From contig JAIUNW010000001.1 of NCBI GenBank assembly GCA_020161535.1, forward strand, positions 248,001-312,000: 64,000 bases of DNA. The letters are read 5' to 3'. Each line of letters starts with the position of its first letter. The first letter of the stretch is position 1. Made by a program: the position numbers and the translations under genes. The stretch is from Bacteroidota bacterium (GTDB lineage Bacteria; Bacteroidota; Bacteroidia; Chitinophagales; Chitinophagaceae). Below, piece by piece: positions 1-7,904 of this stretch. Under the pieces are notes generated by a model. It made no database searches, was not told where the DNA came from, and was given only the letters and a program-made list of their open reading frames with translations.

Positions 1-258
1 CAATTTACCCGGCTCATCAAAGCAGATGGGCGTCTGCGCGAATTTAATTTCCGGAAGATGACCTTGCTACAGGAAACTTTATTTTCCATTGACGTGGTCG
101 ATGACCGGGGCAATCGTGTCATGTTTCGCATGCGCAAAGAAGATAACGAATGGGTGATTATTGCGCAGCCCCTGCCTGCCTGGGTACTGGAGCAGGAAAA
201 AGTGCTGAGTGATATGATCAAGGAAGAACTCAATGCGCAAACCGTCAACGTTTATTAA
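1..258 (+). CDS. Hypothetical protein, 3' part only
   Basis: The frame is open from the first base of the window to the TAA at 256-258, so the gene begins outside. An internal ATG at 58 is unlikely to be the start, because the residues before it (QFTRLIKADGRLREF) read like ordinary protein. The visible part is about 85 residues, acidic and without a signal peptide or membrane segment. It ends in a charged helix-like stretch (WVLEQEKVLSDMIKEEL). It lies 37 bases before the cysteine synthase gene on the same strand and could be co-transcribed. I do not recognise the family. Confidence 0.6.
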   Translation, partial: QFTRLIKADGRLREFNFRKMTLLQETLFSIDVVDDRGNRVMFRMRKEDNEWVIIAQPLPAWVLEQEKVLSDMIKEELNAQTVNVY

Positions 259-295
259 GATTTGTTGACTAACTTCCGCAGCCAATTATACAACA

Positions 296-1180
296 ATGGC
301 TGGTATACTTGATCTTGTTGGCAATACACCACTGGTTACCTTAAAAAAAGTAATTGTCAATCCTGCTGTAACCATTCTTGCCAAACTGGAAGGCAATAAT
401 CCGGGTGGCAGTGTAAAAGACCGTGCCGCCTATGGCATGATCAAGGGAGCGATAGATCGCGGCGAATTAAAGCCCGGTATCAAATTGATTGAAGCGACCA
501 GTGGCAATACGGGCATCGCGCTGGCGATGATCGCCAGTTTATACGGGGTGGAAATAGAATTGGTGATGCCTGATGATGCCACGCGCGAGCGCGTATTGGG
601 CATGGAAGCCTTCGGTGCAAAAGTTATTTTAACGCCTGCAAAATCATCGATGGAAGGTGCGATCGACTATGCGAATGCACAGGTGGCAAAAGGCGGTTAC
701 CTGATGTTGAATCAATTTGCCAATCCCGATAATTACGAGATGCATTATCGTAGTACGGGTCCGGAGATTTGGCGCGACACCGATGGCGGGGTTACCCATT
801 TTGTTTCGGCCATGGGCACTACCGGCACCATCATGGGTGTATCAAAGTTTTTGAAAGAAAAAAATCCGGCCATCCAAATCATCGGTTGTCAACCCACCGA
901 TGGTTCAAAAATACCTGGCATCAGAAAATGGCCGGCCGCTTATTTACCGAAGATATTTGATCGCAGCCGGGTCGATTCGGTATTTGATGTAAGCGAAGCA
1001 GATGCGCGGCGCATGGCCGTTCGTCTCGCGCGGGAAGAAGCGATATTCAGTGGCATGAGCAGTGGTGGGGCAGTACATGCTGCCGTTGAATTATCGAAGT
1101 CGATGGCAGCAGGCACCATCGTGTGTATCATTTGCGACCGTGGTGATCGTTATCTTTCATCAGATCTTTTCGGTGCCTAA
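296..1180 (+). CDS. cysM: Cysteine synthase B (O-acetylserine sulfhydrylase), PLP-dependent
   Basis: Makes L-cysteine from O-acetylserine and sulfide (or thiosulfate) in the cytoplasm. The 294-residue protein has the fold-type II PLP features: GNNPGGSVKDRAAYG with the Schiff-base lysine near residue 41, the substrate loop EATSGNTGIALA near 82, a glycine-rich phosphate-binding loop GTTGTIMG near 178, and the C-terminal SGMSSGGAVHAA. The segment PTDGSKIPGIRKWP and the length fit CysM better than CysK, which is usually a little longer. The ATG at 296 gives the canonical N-terminus (ILDLVGNTPLV). The stop is one base before the SET-domain gene, so the two are probably translated from one message. 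Confidence 0.93.
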   Translation: MAGILDLVGNTPLVTLKKVIVNPAVTILAKLEGNNPGGSVKDRAAYGMIKGAIDRGELKPGIKLIEATSGNTGIALAMIASLYGVEIELVMPDDATRERVLGMEAFGAKVILTPAKSSMEGAIDYANAQVAKGGYLMLNQFANPDNYEMHYRSTGPEIWRDTDGGVTHFVSAMGTTGTIMGVSKFLKEKNPAIQIIGCQPTDGSKIPGIRKWPAAYLPKIFDRSRVDSVFDVSEADARRMAVRLAREEAIFSGMSSGGAVHAAVELSKSMAAGTIVCIICDRGDRYLSSDLFGA

Positions 1181-1181
1181 C

Positions 1182-1613
1182 ATGCACGCAAAAAAACAAA
1201 CCTTGTTTTCGCGCATACGCTTCAACGTAAAAAATGCGCCTTCGCCCATCGACGGCACCGGTTGTTTTACCCAGCAGTCGATTCCGGCGCGTACAAAGAT
1301 TGGTGAACTGGCAGGCGAGATCATTACTTTGCGCGAAGCGCGGCGACGTGTAAAGCAACAGCAGCGTGTGGCCATGGTAGAATTTGGCGATGGCCGCGCC
1401 CTCGATGCCAGCGTACAACCCAATGCACTGCGGTATATCAATCACTCCTGCAGGCCGAATAGTTATATGCGTTGCTGTTATGGTCGGGTAGAATTTTACA
1501 GCTTACGCAAGATCAAAACCGGCGAAGAAATCACCTGCAATTATGGTGAAACCCACCACGATGGCAAACTGCCTTGTCGCTGCGGCGCCCCTGGCTGCAA
1601 GGGTCGTTTGTAA
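1182..1613 (+). CDS. SET-domain protein-lysine methyltransferase with post-SET zinc motif
   Basis: A small (143-residue) SET-domain protein, predicted to transfer methyl groups from S-adenosylmethionine to protein lysines. It shows the two diagnostic motifs: RYINHSCRPNS (the pseudoknot NHSC) and GEEITCNYG with the catalytic tyrosine, followed by a post-SET cluster CRCGAPGCKG (CxCx4C) that would bind zinc together with the NHSC cysteine. The frame is open back to 1062 inside cysM. The ATG at 1182 is preferred because it starts one base after the cysM stop and gives a typical SET start. The substrate is unknown. SET proteins are mainly eukaryotic but are found scattered in bacteria. Confidence 0.85.
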   Translation: MHAKKQTLFSRIRFNVKNAPSPIDGTGCFTQQSIPARTKIGELAGEIITLREARRRVKQQQRVAMVEFGDGRALDASVQPNALRYINHSCRPNSYMRCCYGRVEFYSLRKIKTGEEITCNYGETHHDGKLPCRCGAPGCKGRL

Positions 1614-1672
1614 ATATTAACAATATCCACAAGCTGTGTATAAGTAACTTAGTAATTGGTATTGGTCTCAAT

Positions 1673-1680
1673 TATATTTG
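1673..1680 (+). promoter_or_regulatory. -7 promoter box of phoH (TATATTTG)
   Basis: Perfect match to the Bacteroidota TAnnTTTG element. Transcription would start near 1685. This rules out the TTG at 1678, which lies inside the box, as the phoH start codon and supports TTG at 1714. No clear TTTG -33 element is visible. Confidence 0.55.
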
Positions 1681-1713
1681 GTTAGATCCCGTGACATTAA
1701 AATCCGAAGTGCA

Positions 1714-2688
1714 TTGACAGAAAAAATCATCAACCTTGAAACCGTTAACCCGATTGAATTCTTTGGTGTTAACAATGGCAAGCTCGACATACTAAAAAAG
1801 AAATTTCCCCTCCTCAAAATCCTTTCACGCGGTACCCAAATAAAGTTGAGTGGCGCACCTGAACAGGTTGATACAGCAAAAGACAAGATCACCCTCATCG
1901 TTCAATACCTGGAGCGCAATGGCCACATGAGCGAGAATTATTTTGAACAGATACTGGGTGGTGATGATGTGGAAACGGTCGACAATTTTGTAGAGCGCAA
2001 CCCCAATGATATCCTTGTTTTTGGGCCCAATGGCAAAACCGTTCGGGCACGCACCGCAAACCAAAAACGCATGGTAGCAGGCGTAGACAAAAACGATATT
2101 GTGTTTGCAATTGGTCCTGCTGGTACAGGCAAAACCTATACGGCCGTGGCCCTGGCCGTTCGTGCCTTGAAAAACAAGCTGGTGAAGAAGATCATCCTCA
2201 CCCGCCCTGCAGTTGAAGCTGGCGAAAGCCTGGGCTTTCTGCCCGGCGATTTGAAAGAAAAAATTGACCCTTACTTACGCCCATTATACGATGCATTGGA
2301 TGACATGATCCCGGCCGATAAACTCGGCTATTACATGAGCAACCGTACTATTGAAATCGCGCCGCTCGCCTACATGCGTGGACGAACGCTTGACAACGCC
2401 TTCATCATTCTTGATGAGGCACAAAACGCGACCGACCTGCAATTAAAAATGTTCCTCACCCGTATTGGCGCCAATGCCAAGGCGATCATTACGGGTGATA
2501 TGACGCAGGTCGATCTGCCCAAGAACCAGAAAAGCGGCCTTGAAAAAGCCGTGCGCATTCTGAAAAATGTTGACGGCATTTCCCACATTGTACTCGATGA
2601 AGAAGATGTGGTTCGCCACCGCCTGGTGAAAGCCATTATCAGGGCCTATGACCGCGAAAAGGAAAGGGAGCAACAAATGGGAACCTAA
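1714..2688 (+). CDS. phoH: PhoH family ATPase
   Basis: Cytoplasmic P-loop NTPase of the PhoH/YbeZ type, a family linked to RNA metabolism and ribosome maturation; its exact role is not settled. About 324 residues: an N-terminal KH-like segment (roughly 1-90), then the PhoH domain with Walker A GPAGTGKTYTA, Walker B AFIILDEAQNA and the sensor-like ITGDMTQVDLP. The frame extends to a TTG at 1678, but that codon is part of the apparent -7 promoter box. The TTG at 1714 gives MTEKIINLETVNPIEFF, the N-terminus I expect for this family. It stands alone; the next gene, a lipoprotein, begins 19 bases after the stop with its own promoter-like box. Confidence 0.9.
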   Translation: MTEKIINLETVNPIEFFGVNNGKLDILKKKFPLLKILSRGTQIKLSGAPEQVDTAKDKITLIVQYLERNGHMSENYFEQILGGDDVETVDNFVERNPNDILVFGPNGKTVRARTANQKRMVAGVDKNDIVFAIGPAGTGKTYTAVALAVRALKNKLVKKIILTRPAVEAGESLGFLPGDLKEKIDPYLRPLYDALDDMIPADKLGYYMSNRTIEIAPLAYMRGRTLDNAFIILDEAQNATDLQLKMFLTRIGANAKAIITGDMTQVDLPKNQKSGLEKAVRILKNVDGISHIVLDEEDVVRHRLVKAIIRAYDREKEREQQMGT

Positions 2689-2695
2689 TAAAGGT

Positions 2696-2703
2696 TATTT
2701 TTG
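2696..2703 (+). promoter_or_regulatory. -7 promoter box just before the lipoprotein start (TATTTTTG)
   Basis: TAnnTTTG box with only four bases between its G and the ATG at 2708. It predicts a transcript that starts at, or one or two bases from, the initiation codon. Confidence 0.5.
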
Positions 2704-2707
2704 CTCC

Positions 2708-3097
2708 ATGAAATTATTGTTTGGCTGCTTGTTGCTGGCCTTATTGGCGGGCTGTAGTGAAGAAACTGCGTATAAAAAAGCAGAGGATGCACAAGATGCC
2801 GGGCGGGAATTTATTCGCGCTTCGCTCGATGGCAATTTTCCGAAAGCTGCTTTTTACCTGCACAAAGACACGGTTAGTTTGCTGGTATTTGAACGCTGGA
2901 AAACCGGTTTTCAAAAGATGAGTTCCGAAGAAAAAATGAGTTACCAGCAGTCGAATATCCTGCCAATCGAAATCAAAAACATCAACGACTCCGTCGTTAG
3001 CTATACCTACTCGAATTCTTTCAAAAAAATACCAACCACCCTGAAAGTGGTACGAATCAATGGCGAATGGTTGGTAGACCTCACCGAACTACACTAA
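2708..3097 (+). CDS. Small lipoprotein, DUF4878-like (NTF2-like fold)
   Basis: About 129 residues with a lipoprotein signal peptide ([17 protein letters not shown], lipobox LLAGC), so it should be lipidated and anchored in the cell envelope. The mature part has an N-terminal helix ([19 protein letters not shown]) and a C-terminal strand pair ending in [10 protein letters not shown]. That pattern is typical of the small NTF2-like lipoproteins called DUF4878. The function is unknown. The frame continues upstream to 2648 inside phoH, but the ATG at 2708 gives the signal peptide directly and follows a promoter box. The pyrophosphatase gene follows after 13 bases. Confidence 0.75.
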   Translation: MKLLFGCLLLALLAGCSEETAYKKAEDAQDAGREFIRASLDGNFPKAAFYLHKDTVSLLVFERWKTGFQKMSSEEKMSYQQSNILPIEIKNINDSVVSYTYSNSFKKIPTTLKVVRINGEWLVDLTELH

Positions 3098-3110
3098 AAA
3101 ATTCAGATCA

Positions 3111-3662
3111 ATGCAAACTGTTTCACATCCCTGGCACGGTGTTTCAACCGGCGAACAGGCACCTAAAATTGTAACTGCTGTCATCGAAATTCCACAAGGC
3201 TCGCGGGCCAAGTATGAAATCGACAAAGAAAGCGGCTTGCTGAAACTGGATCGCGTTATCTATTCTTCTTTCTATTATCCCTGCAACTATGGTTTCATTC
3301 CCCGTACGTATGGCGACGACAAAGATCCGCTCGATATCCTGGTGATTACTTCCATGCCGGTGCAAGCCCTTTGTTTGATGGATGCCAAAGTAATCGGCGT
3401 GATGCGCATGATAGACAGTGGCGATGCAGATGATAAAATCATTGCCGTGGCAGCCAACGATCCTGGTGTTAATTACTATAATGTGATTGAACAGTTACCG
3501 CGCCACTTCTTCGACGAACTGCGTCATTTCTTTGAAGAGTATAAAACACTCGAAAACAAATCGGTGGTGGTCAATGAATTCCAGGACAAAAACACCGCGC
3601 TGGAAATTGTAGAAGCCGGTATCAAATCTTACAACGAACTTTTCGGTAAGGAGCAGAAATAA
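3111..3662 (+). CDS. ppa: Inorganic pyrophosphatase, family I
   Basis: Hydrolyses pyrophosphate to two phosphates in the cytoplasm, pulling biosynthetic reactions forward. The 183-residue protein has the family I signature [11 protein letters not shown] (residues 68-77; aspartates 70, 72 and 75 bind Mg2+), the upstream [12 protein letters not shown] and [10 protein letters not shown] substrate-binding stretches, and a lysine-rich C-terminus. Length and motif order match bacterial soluble pyrophosphatases. The last 34 bases overlap the 3' end of the NlpC/P60 gene on the opposite strand, a convergent overlap. Confidence 0.93.
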   Translation: MQTVSHPWHGVSTGEQAPKIVTAVIEIPQGSRAKYEIDKESGLLKLDRVIYSSFYYPCNYGFIPRTYGDDKDPLDILVITSMPVQALCLMDAKVIGVMRMIDSGDADDKIIAVAANDPGVNYYNVIEQLPRHFFDELRHFFEEYKTLENKSVVVNEFQDKNTALEIVEAGIKSYNELFGKEQK

Positions 3663-4426
3663 CGTTTGATCGAATGCAGGTGGTGGGTGCGCTTCTGCTG
3701 GTCGCGGCTCCAGATACCCGCTTCATCAATATCGTCGATTCTAACTTTTCCGGAAGCATGAATCAGCTCCCGATTGTTCAGCAATATGCCAACATGCGTA
3801 ATTCGACCATCGGGCTCATCAAAAAAAGCCAGATCGCCGCAAACCGCATTGTCTAAATGAATCGGCTCACCGGTTTCGGCCTGCATCCAGGCATCGCGTT
3901 GGATGTAATAGCCCAATTGCCGATATACCATTTGCGCAAATCCGCTGCAATCGATACCACTGAATGTACGACCACCCCATAGATACGTGGTATTGAGGTA
4001 ATCCATCGCATGGAGCAGCAGCGCTGCATGCAAGGCCGATGAATCTGTTATGCGATGCTGATAAGGTGCATACGACAGCCCGGTAAAAGAAATGGCAAAA
4101 TGGCCGGCCTGTAAAGGTGATGCATATACGGGCGAGCCTTTAAAAACCGGCATCGGTTGTCCATTGACGTTAGCAAAACCAGTTGATTGGTTGAAAAAGC
4201 CAAGCAGGGTCGGTGCTTCGCCAACCAGTGGCGCCGTTTGAATGGCCTGGCTCCAGCCTTCGTACTGATCGGTGAGTGATCGTACCTTTACCCATCCGTC
4301 GACCGTATCGTCCAGGAGTGCCAACATTTCTCCCAAAAACAACTGGCTCGATAACTCGGCGCGGTGATTGGGTTCGGTACGCAACTGGCAAATGCCGACA
4401 ACGGGAACCAGTATTCGATGAATCAT
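3629..4426 (-). CDS. NlpC/P60-family cell-wall peptidase (C40) with SH3-like N-terminus
   Basis: Predicted to cut peptide cross-links in peptidoglycan stems. The C-terminal half has the NlpC/P60 triad: cysteine in [16 protein letters not shown], histidine in [10 protein letters not shown] and the later ELIHASGKV. It is preceded by two bacterial SH3-like segments ([20 protein letters not shown] and [15 protein letters not shown]). No signal peptide is visible after ATG 4426 ([16 protein letters not shown]). The frame extends to 4642, and ATG 4462 is an alternative start, but residues upstream of 4426 look non-coding. It is divergent from the ECF sigma gene at 4486 and convergent with ppa. Confidence 0.85.
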   Translation of the reverse strand: MIHRILVPVVGICQLRTEPNHRAELSSQLFLGEMLALLDDTVDGWVKVRSLTDQYEGWSQAIQTAPLVGEAPTLLGFFNQSTGFANVNGQPMPVFKGSPVYASPLQAGHFAISFTGLSYAPYQHRITDSSALHAALLLHAMDYLNTTYLWGGRTFSGIDCSGFAQMVYRQLGYYIQRDAWMQAETGEPIHLDNAVCGDLAFFDEPDGRITHVGILLNNRELIHASGKVRIDDIDEAGIWSRDQQKRTHHLHSIKRYFCSLPKSSL

Positions 4427-4485
4427 AACCGGCAAATTATGGAAAATACCCGCCCATTGCATCTTGAAATAAATACCTTCCCTGC

Positions 4486-5067
4486 GTGAATTCAGGTAAA
4501 TACGCACAATATTCTGAACAGGAATTGCTGGAGCGATTCTATGCCGACCGCAATAAGGAATGGCTGGGTGCTTTGCTGGAGCGTTATACCCTGCTGCTAT
4601 TGGGCGTATGCATGAAATACCTGAAGCAGGAAGATGCCGCACGCGATGCCGTGCAACAGATCTTTTTAAAGGCCATCACGGAGATGGAGAAGTATCGGGT
4701 CGACTATGTGAAAAGCTGGCTCTATATGATTGCCCGAAACTATTGCCTGATGCAGTTTCGGGACAAGAACCGGTTTCCGGTCGAAATCAATGATCGCATG
4801 CCATTGGAAGAAGACCGGGAAAACCAATTGTTGGAAGCGAAGGAGAAAGAAAAGATGCTGACCTTTATGCACGAAGAACTGGCGCAACTGGGCGACGAAC
4901 AGCGGCAATGTGTAACTTTATTTTACCTGGAGAAAAAAACCTACCAGCAAGTAGCTGAACAAACCGGTTATAACCTCGGCCAGGTGAAAAGTTTTATTCA
5001 AAATGGCAAACGCAATCTACGGCTGATGATCCAGCGCAAGCTGCAGCAAAACGGTCAACATACATGA
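4486..5067 (+). CDS. ECF-type RNA polymerase sigma factor (module 1)
   Basis: An extracytoplasmic-function sigma-70 of 193 residues. Region 2 spans roughly residues 25-90 (VCMKYLKQEDAARDAVQQIF, then KSWLYMIARNYCL). Region 4 spans roughly 125-185, with the helix-turn-helix KTYQQVAEQTGYNLGQVKSF. The start is GTG at 4486, chosen because NSGKYAQYSEQELLERFY matches the N-terminus I expect for this group. It overlaps by four bases (ATGA) with a small membrane protein gene that is the likely anti-sigma partner, so the pair is translationally coupled. Confidence 0.88.
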   Translation: MNSGKYAQYSEQELLERFYADRNKEWLGALLERYTLLLLGVCMKYLKQEDAARDAVQQIFLKAITEMEKYRVDYVKSWLYMIARNYCLMQFRDKNRFPVEINDRMPLEEDRENQLLEAKEKEKMLTFMHEELAQLGDEQRQCVTLFYLEKKTYQQVAEQTGYNLGQVKSFIQNGKRNLRLMIQRKLQQNGQHT

Positions 5068-5426
5068 ACCAGGATCTGCTCAACATATTATCTGAAAGCA
5101 ACAAAGAAGTCGACAATCAATTGTTGATGGACTACCTGAGCGGAAAACTGAAACAGGAAGAACAACACCTGGTGGAAGAATGGCTCACCGATAATCCTTT
5201 TGCCGCCGATGCCATTGAAGGCTTGCAAACCTATGGCAACAAAGAAGACATCAATGAAGTCGTCAACCAACTCAATAAAGAGTTGCGTCAATACCTGCAA
5301 AACAAAAGGGAAAGAAGAGAGAAGCGACGTTGGAAAGACAATCCCCTCACCTATCTCGCGGTTGTTTTGTTGTTGGTGCTAATCATCATCGCCTATTATA
5401 TTGTGCGGCTGGCTGCACGTCAATAA
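5064..5426 (+). CDS. Small membrane protein, putative anti-sigma partner
   Basis: A 120-residue protein with a cytoplasmic acidic N-terminal helix region (LLMDYLSGKLKQEEQHLVEE, residues 20-39) resembling the N-termini of anti-sigma factors, a very basic stretch (KRERREKRRWK, 81-91) and one membrane helix near residues 95-115. There is almost nothing beyond the helix, so any sensing must happen in the membrane or through another protein. The ATGA overlap with the sigma gene is the main reason for calling it the partner. No zinc-binding HxxxCxxC motif is present. Its 3' end overlaps the deaminase gene by seven bases, convergent. Confidence 0.7.
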   Translation: MNQDLLNILSESNKEVDNQLLMDYLSGKLKQEEQHLVEEWLTDNPFAADAIEGLQTYGNKEDINEVVNQLNKELRQYLQNKRERREKRRWKDNPLTYLAVVLLLVLIIIAYYIVRLAARQ

Positions 5427-5896
5427 TGCTGGCGGTCTTGCTTTTCCAGCCAGGCATCAAATACATCGGCCGCGCCTGCCAGCGGCAAACGCACAAAACG
5501 AATTTCGCGGCTCGACGGTGCCTTGTCGATTTCATCGTAAATAAAGGCATCGTCAAAATGCGCCCGCGCAGCGTCTGCTTTATCGGCAGCATAATACACC
5601 ACCGATGGTCGTGCCCAGTAAATAGCGCCAAGGCACATGGGGCAGGGTTCGCAACTGGCGTACAGCTCACAACCGGTTAATTGAAAATCCTGGAGCTCAT
5701 GGCAGGCTGCCCTGATGGCCACAATTTCAGCATGGGCCGTGGGGTCATTGGAAGATATTACTTCATTGTGTGCGGCGGCAATGACTTGTCCGTCTTTGAC
5801 AATCACACAACCAAAAGGTCCGCCCTTGCCCGCCTCCATGCCCTGTTGAGCGGTGGCAATGGCAAGCCGCATGTATTTTTCCTGGTCGGATGTCAT
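5420..5896 (-). CDS. Zinc-dependent nucleoside deaminase (guanine deaminase-like)
   Basis: A cytidine/deoxycytidylate-deaminase-fold enzyme of 158 residues, cytoplasmic. The zinc site is intact: PTAHAEIVAIRAA (His and catalytic Glu) and SCEPCPMCLGAIYWA (two Cys). The N-terminal MRLAIATAQQGMEAGKGGPFGCVIVKDG and the length resemble Bacillus-type guanine deaminase more than the tRNA adenosine deaminase TadA, but the substrate cannot be fixed from sequence. The start abuts the stop of the lipoprotein gene upstream on the same strand (one-base overlap), so they are probably one transcript. Confidence 0.85.
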   Translation of the reverse strand: MTSDQEKYMRLAIATAQQGMEAGKGGPFGCVIVKDGQVIAAAHNEVISSNDPTAHAEIVAIRAACHELQDFQLTGCELYASCEPCPMCLGAIYWARPSVVYYAADKADAARAHFDDAFIYDEIDKAPSSREIRFVRLPLAGAADVFDAWLEKQDRQHY

Positions 5897-6951
5897 TACT
5901 GGTATTGAATGTACATCGGCATGGGCTTCAGCTTCATCAATTCTTCGGGCGTCATCATGCGACCAGGCGTTTCTTTCAAGTCGTTTTTGTAAAAGAGTTT
6001 GAAGCCGGTAAATTCAACCGGTTCTTTGGCTACGAACTGCCGATAGGTATTGATTTTACGCGCCGGTGCACCCCAGCCATCCATATGCACCACCATTTGC
6101 ACTTCGGGGCGCAACTTGATGGCATCTACATTGGTGAGCATGGCACGCGTAAAACGGTGCAGGATCAGCATCTTGGCCGGCAGGTTGTTTTTCTTCACCA
6201 GGTTGGCGAGGTAATCGGCCGCATAGTTAACATCGGCGGCATCGAAAGTGCCAATGCGCGAGCCGGGTTTGGCGCCGGTTTTCATTGAAAACTCCGGATC
6301 GATACCCAGGTGCACATTTGGCATGGCCAGGTATTTTTCCAATAAGGGGATCTCTTCCTGCAGGTTGCTTAAGCCCACCTGTATATCGAGGAATACAATG
6401 GCGTTGATGGGCTTGGCCATGTTCAGTACAGAATCTATTTGGCTAAAAGGCATGCGGAGCCGGTATTTGCCACCTTTCCCGGGACTACCCTGCGCCGTAA
6501 CGGCGATATAATGCAGGGCTGGTTGCACAGGGGTATTGGGGTCGGCGGCTTCCCATTTCTTCACTTCTTCCTGCAATTTGGCGCGCATTTGAGGCGGCGG
6601 CAATTCGCCCAGAATACCCATGCGGGTACTGTAGAGGTTACCGTAGTAAGCAATAACCCTTTTATAGGGAAGTATCGCACCGGCCACGGGCAATGTAGAA
6701 GCAACCGGCCAGCGGCCGCTGCTATCGCCATTGGCAACATATTTTGATTTCTCGAAAAAGCTGGCGGAGTCTACTACAATGGCCGCTGGCTCGTTGCTTA
6801 GCGGGGCCTGAAGCGTGTCTTTTGCGGCTGTTTTGATGGTTGAGTCTGCTGCCTGCGCGGTTTTGGCCTTTTCTGAAAAAGCATTGTCGCAAGCGGTCAG
6901 CGAAAACGCGGCAAATACTGCCGGAAGGGCACAAAGAATATTGGATTTCAT
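5896..6951 (-). CDS. Lipoprotein with TIM-barrel-like domain, function unknown
   Basis: 351 residues. A lipoprotein signal (MKSNILCALPAVFAAFSLTACDN) is followed by a low-complexity linker of about 50 residues and then a globular domain from about residue 95. Alternating strand-like segments (RVIAYYGNLYS, INAIVFLDIQVG, VHLGIDPEFSM, KMLILHRFT, VQMVVHMDGWG, EFTGFKLFY) suggest an (alpha/beta)8 barrel with acidic residues at strand ends (LDIQ, IDPEF, HMDG), as in glycoside hydrolases. I do not recognise a named family. Lipidation implies an envelope location. It is likely co-transcribed with the deaminase downstream. Confidence 0.65.
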   Translation of the reverse strand: MKSNILCALPAVFAAFSLTACDNAFSEKAKTAQAADSTIKTAAKDTLQAPLSNEPAAIVVDSASFFEKSKYVANGDSSGRWPVASTLPVAGAILPYKRVIAYYGNLYSTRMGILGELPPPQMRAKLQEEVKKWEAADPNTPVQPALHYIAVTAQGSPGKGGKYRLRMPFSQIDSVLNMAKPINAIVFLDIQVGLSNLQEEIPLLEKYLAMPNVHLGIDPEFSMKTGAKPGSRIGTFDAADVNYAADYLANLVKKNNLPAKMLILHRFTRAMLTNVDAIKLRPEVQMVVHMDGWGAPARKINTYRQFVAKEPVEFTGFKLFYKNDLKETPGRMMTPEELMKLKPMPMYIQYQ

Positions 6952-7011
6952 AAACCTATTTCAATTAAAAAATCAACTTCTACAACGAAGTAATGATAAA
7001 AATATTTCAAA

Positions 7012-7042
7012 AAAACCCTGCTGGTTTTAACGGCAGGGTTTA
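7012..7042 (-). terminator. Rho-independent terminator after the 105-residue charged protein gene
   Basis: AACCCTGC (7014-7021) pairs with GCAGGGTT (7033-7040). On the minus strand the stem is followed by a run of Ts (the A run before 7016). It lies 14 bases beyond the end of the gene at 7054-7371. Confidence 0.7.
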
Positions 7043-7053
7043 TAGAAAATTAG

Positions 7054-7371
7054 TTATACCGCCGACTCTTTTTTCGGCTCATCATCACCGTCAAATTTGT
7101 CTTTCAATTTGGCCCACCAGCCACCTGCTTTTCCCTTCAATTCTTCCCATTTTTCCTTCGCCTCATCGTCCCAGGTATCCACCTCGTCTTTCAGGTCTTC
7201 AAACTTGTCGCCCGCTTTCTTCTTCAACTCATTGATCTTCTCATCACTGAAGCCGGTTTTGGTCTGAAAAGACTTCCAAAGCTCTTCCGCTTTGTCGCCC
7301 ATTTTATCCCAGGTTTCTTCAATTTTATCGGCGGCTTTATCCGCCATTCCCTTGCTGTTCTCCGTGCTCAT
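7054..7371 (-). CDS. Highly charged helical protein, CsbD/YtxH-like
   Basis: 105 residues, almost entirely Lys, Glu, Asp, Ala and Trp in repeating helical segments (KIEETWDKMGDKAEELW, KAGDKFEDLKDEVDTWDDE, KEKWEELKGKAGGWWAKL). No signal peptide or membrane helix is visible, so it is presumably cytoplasmic and possibly intrinsically disordered or coiled. The style recalls CsbD or YtxH stress proteins, but no family motif can be confirmed. It is a single-gene unit with its own terminator. Confidence 0.7.
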   Translation of the reverse strand: MSTENSKGMADKAADKIEETWDKMGDKAEELWKSFQTKTGFSDEKINELKKKAGDKFEDLKDEVDTWDDEAKEKWEELKGKAGGWWAKLKDKFDGDDEPKKESAV

Positions 7372-7451
7372 GGTATTCTGTTTTTAGGTGAACAAGGTAA
7401 GCATATTAACCATTCGTTGAATGCAAAAATCTAGCCTGTTTCGATACCGCG

Positions 7452-7805
7452 CTAACCTGCATAAATGACCCCGCTGGTGGGCGTTTCATGCAATTCCACT
7501 TTCACCAGCAAGGGCAGAAAGGGCTTGATATTGTCCCAGATATACACCGCAATGCGCTCGCAGGTCGGGTTCTCCAGGTCGGGCAGGTTGTTCAGGCATT
7601 TGTGGTCCAGCCGATCTACCACGGGCCGCACCACGGCCTTTAATTCGGCAAAATCCATCACCCAGCCCAGTTCCGGGTGCAAGGGACCTTCCAGCCATAC
7701 CCGCAAACGATAGGTATGTCCGTGCATTTCCTTGCATTTATGCCCCACCGGTACATTGGGCAGAAAATGGGCTGAATCAAACGTGAATTCTTTAAAAAGT
7801 AGCAT
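7452..7805 (-). CDS. queD: 6-carboxy-5,6,7,8-tetrahydropterin synthase
   Basis: Converts dihydroneopterin triphosphate to 6-carboxytetrahydropterin, the first pathway-specific step towards queuosine in tRNA. The 117-residue protein has the zinc histidines His13 (FDSAHFL) and His28/His30 (MHGHTY), the catalytic Cys24 (GHKCKEMHGH), and the conserved DFAELK, LDHKCLN, NPTCERIA and HETPTSG segments. Length and motif spacing match the QueD/PTPS family closely. A perfect -7 box precedes it. QueG, the last step of the same pathway, is at 17750, in a separate transcription unit. Confidence 0.93.
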   Translation of the reverse strand: MLLFKEFTFDSAHFLPNVPVGHKCKEMHGHTYRLRVWLEGPLHPELGWVMDFAELKAVVRPVVDRLDHKCLNNLPDLENPTCERIAVYIWDNIKPFLPLLVKVELHETPTSGVIYAG

Positions 7806-7822
7806 AATGGATAACTGAACCG

Positions 7823-7830
7823 CAAAATTA
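7823..7830 (-). promoter_or_regulatory. -7 promoter box of queD (TAATTTTG on the minus strand)
   Basis: Perfect TAnnTTTG on the minus strand, 17 bases before the queD ATG. Confidence 0.5.
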
Positions 7831-7868
7831 CAAAGCGACCCGCAGAGTTTTGGAAGAAAATACTAATT

Positions 7869-7891
7869 TAGTCTATTGTTTTACTAGACTA
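7869..7891. promoter_or_regulatory. Inverted repeat between queD and the desaturase pseudogene, possible operator
   Basis: TAGTCTA (7869-7875) and TAGACTA (7885-7891) are perfect 7-base inverted arms around a 9-base AT-rich centre. They lie in the divergent gap 14 bases before the ATG at 7905. The size and spacing fit a dimeric repressor site; no regulator gene is adjacent, so this is tentative. Confidence 0.35.
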
Positions 7892-7904
7892 TTAAAAACC
7901 GCAC

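Noticed and set aside
1062-1181. Upstream extension of the SET-domain gene to 1062
   Set aside because: It would lie wholly inside cysM in another frame. ATG 1182, one base after the cysM stop, gives a normal SET N-terminus.
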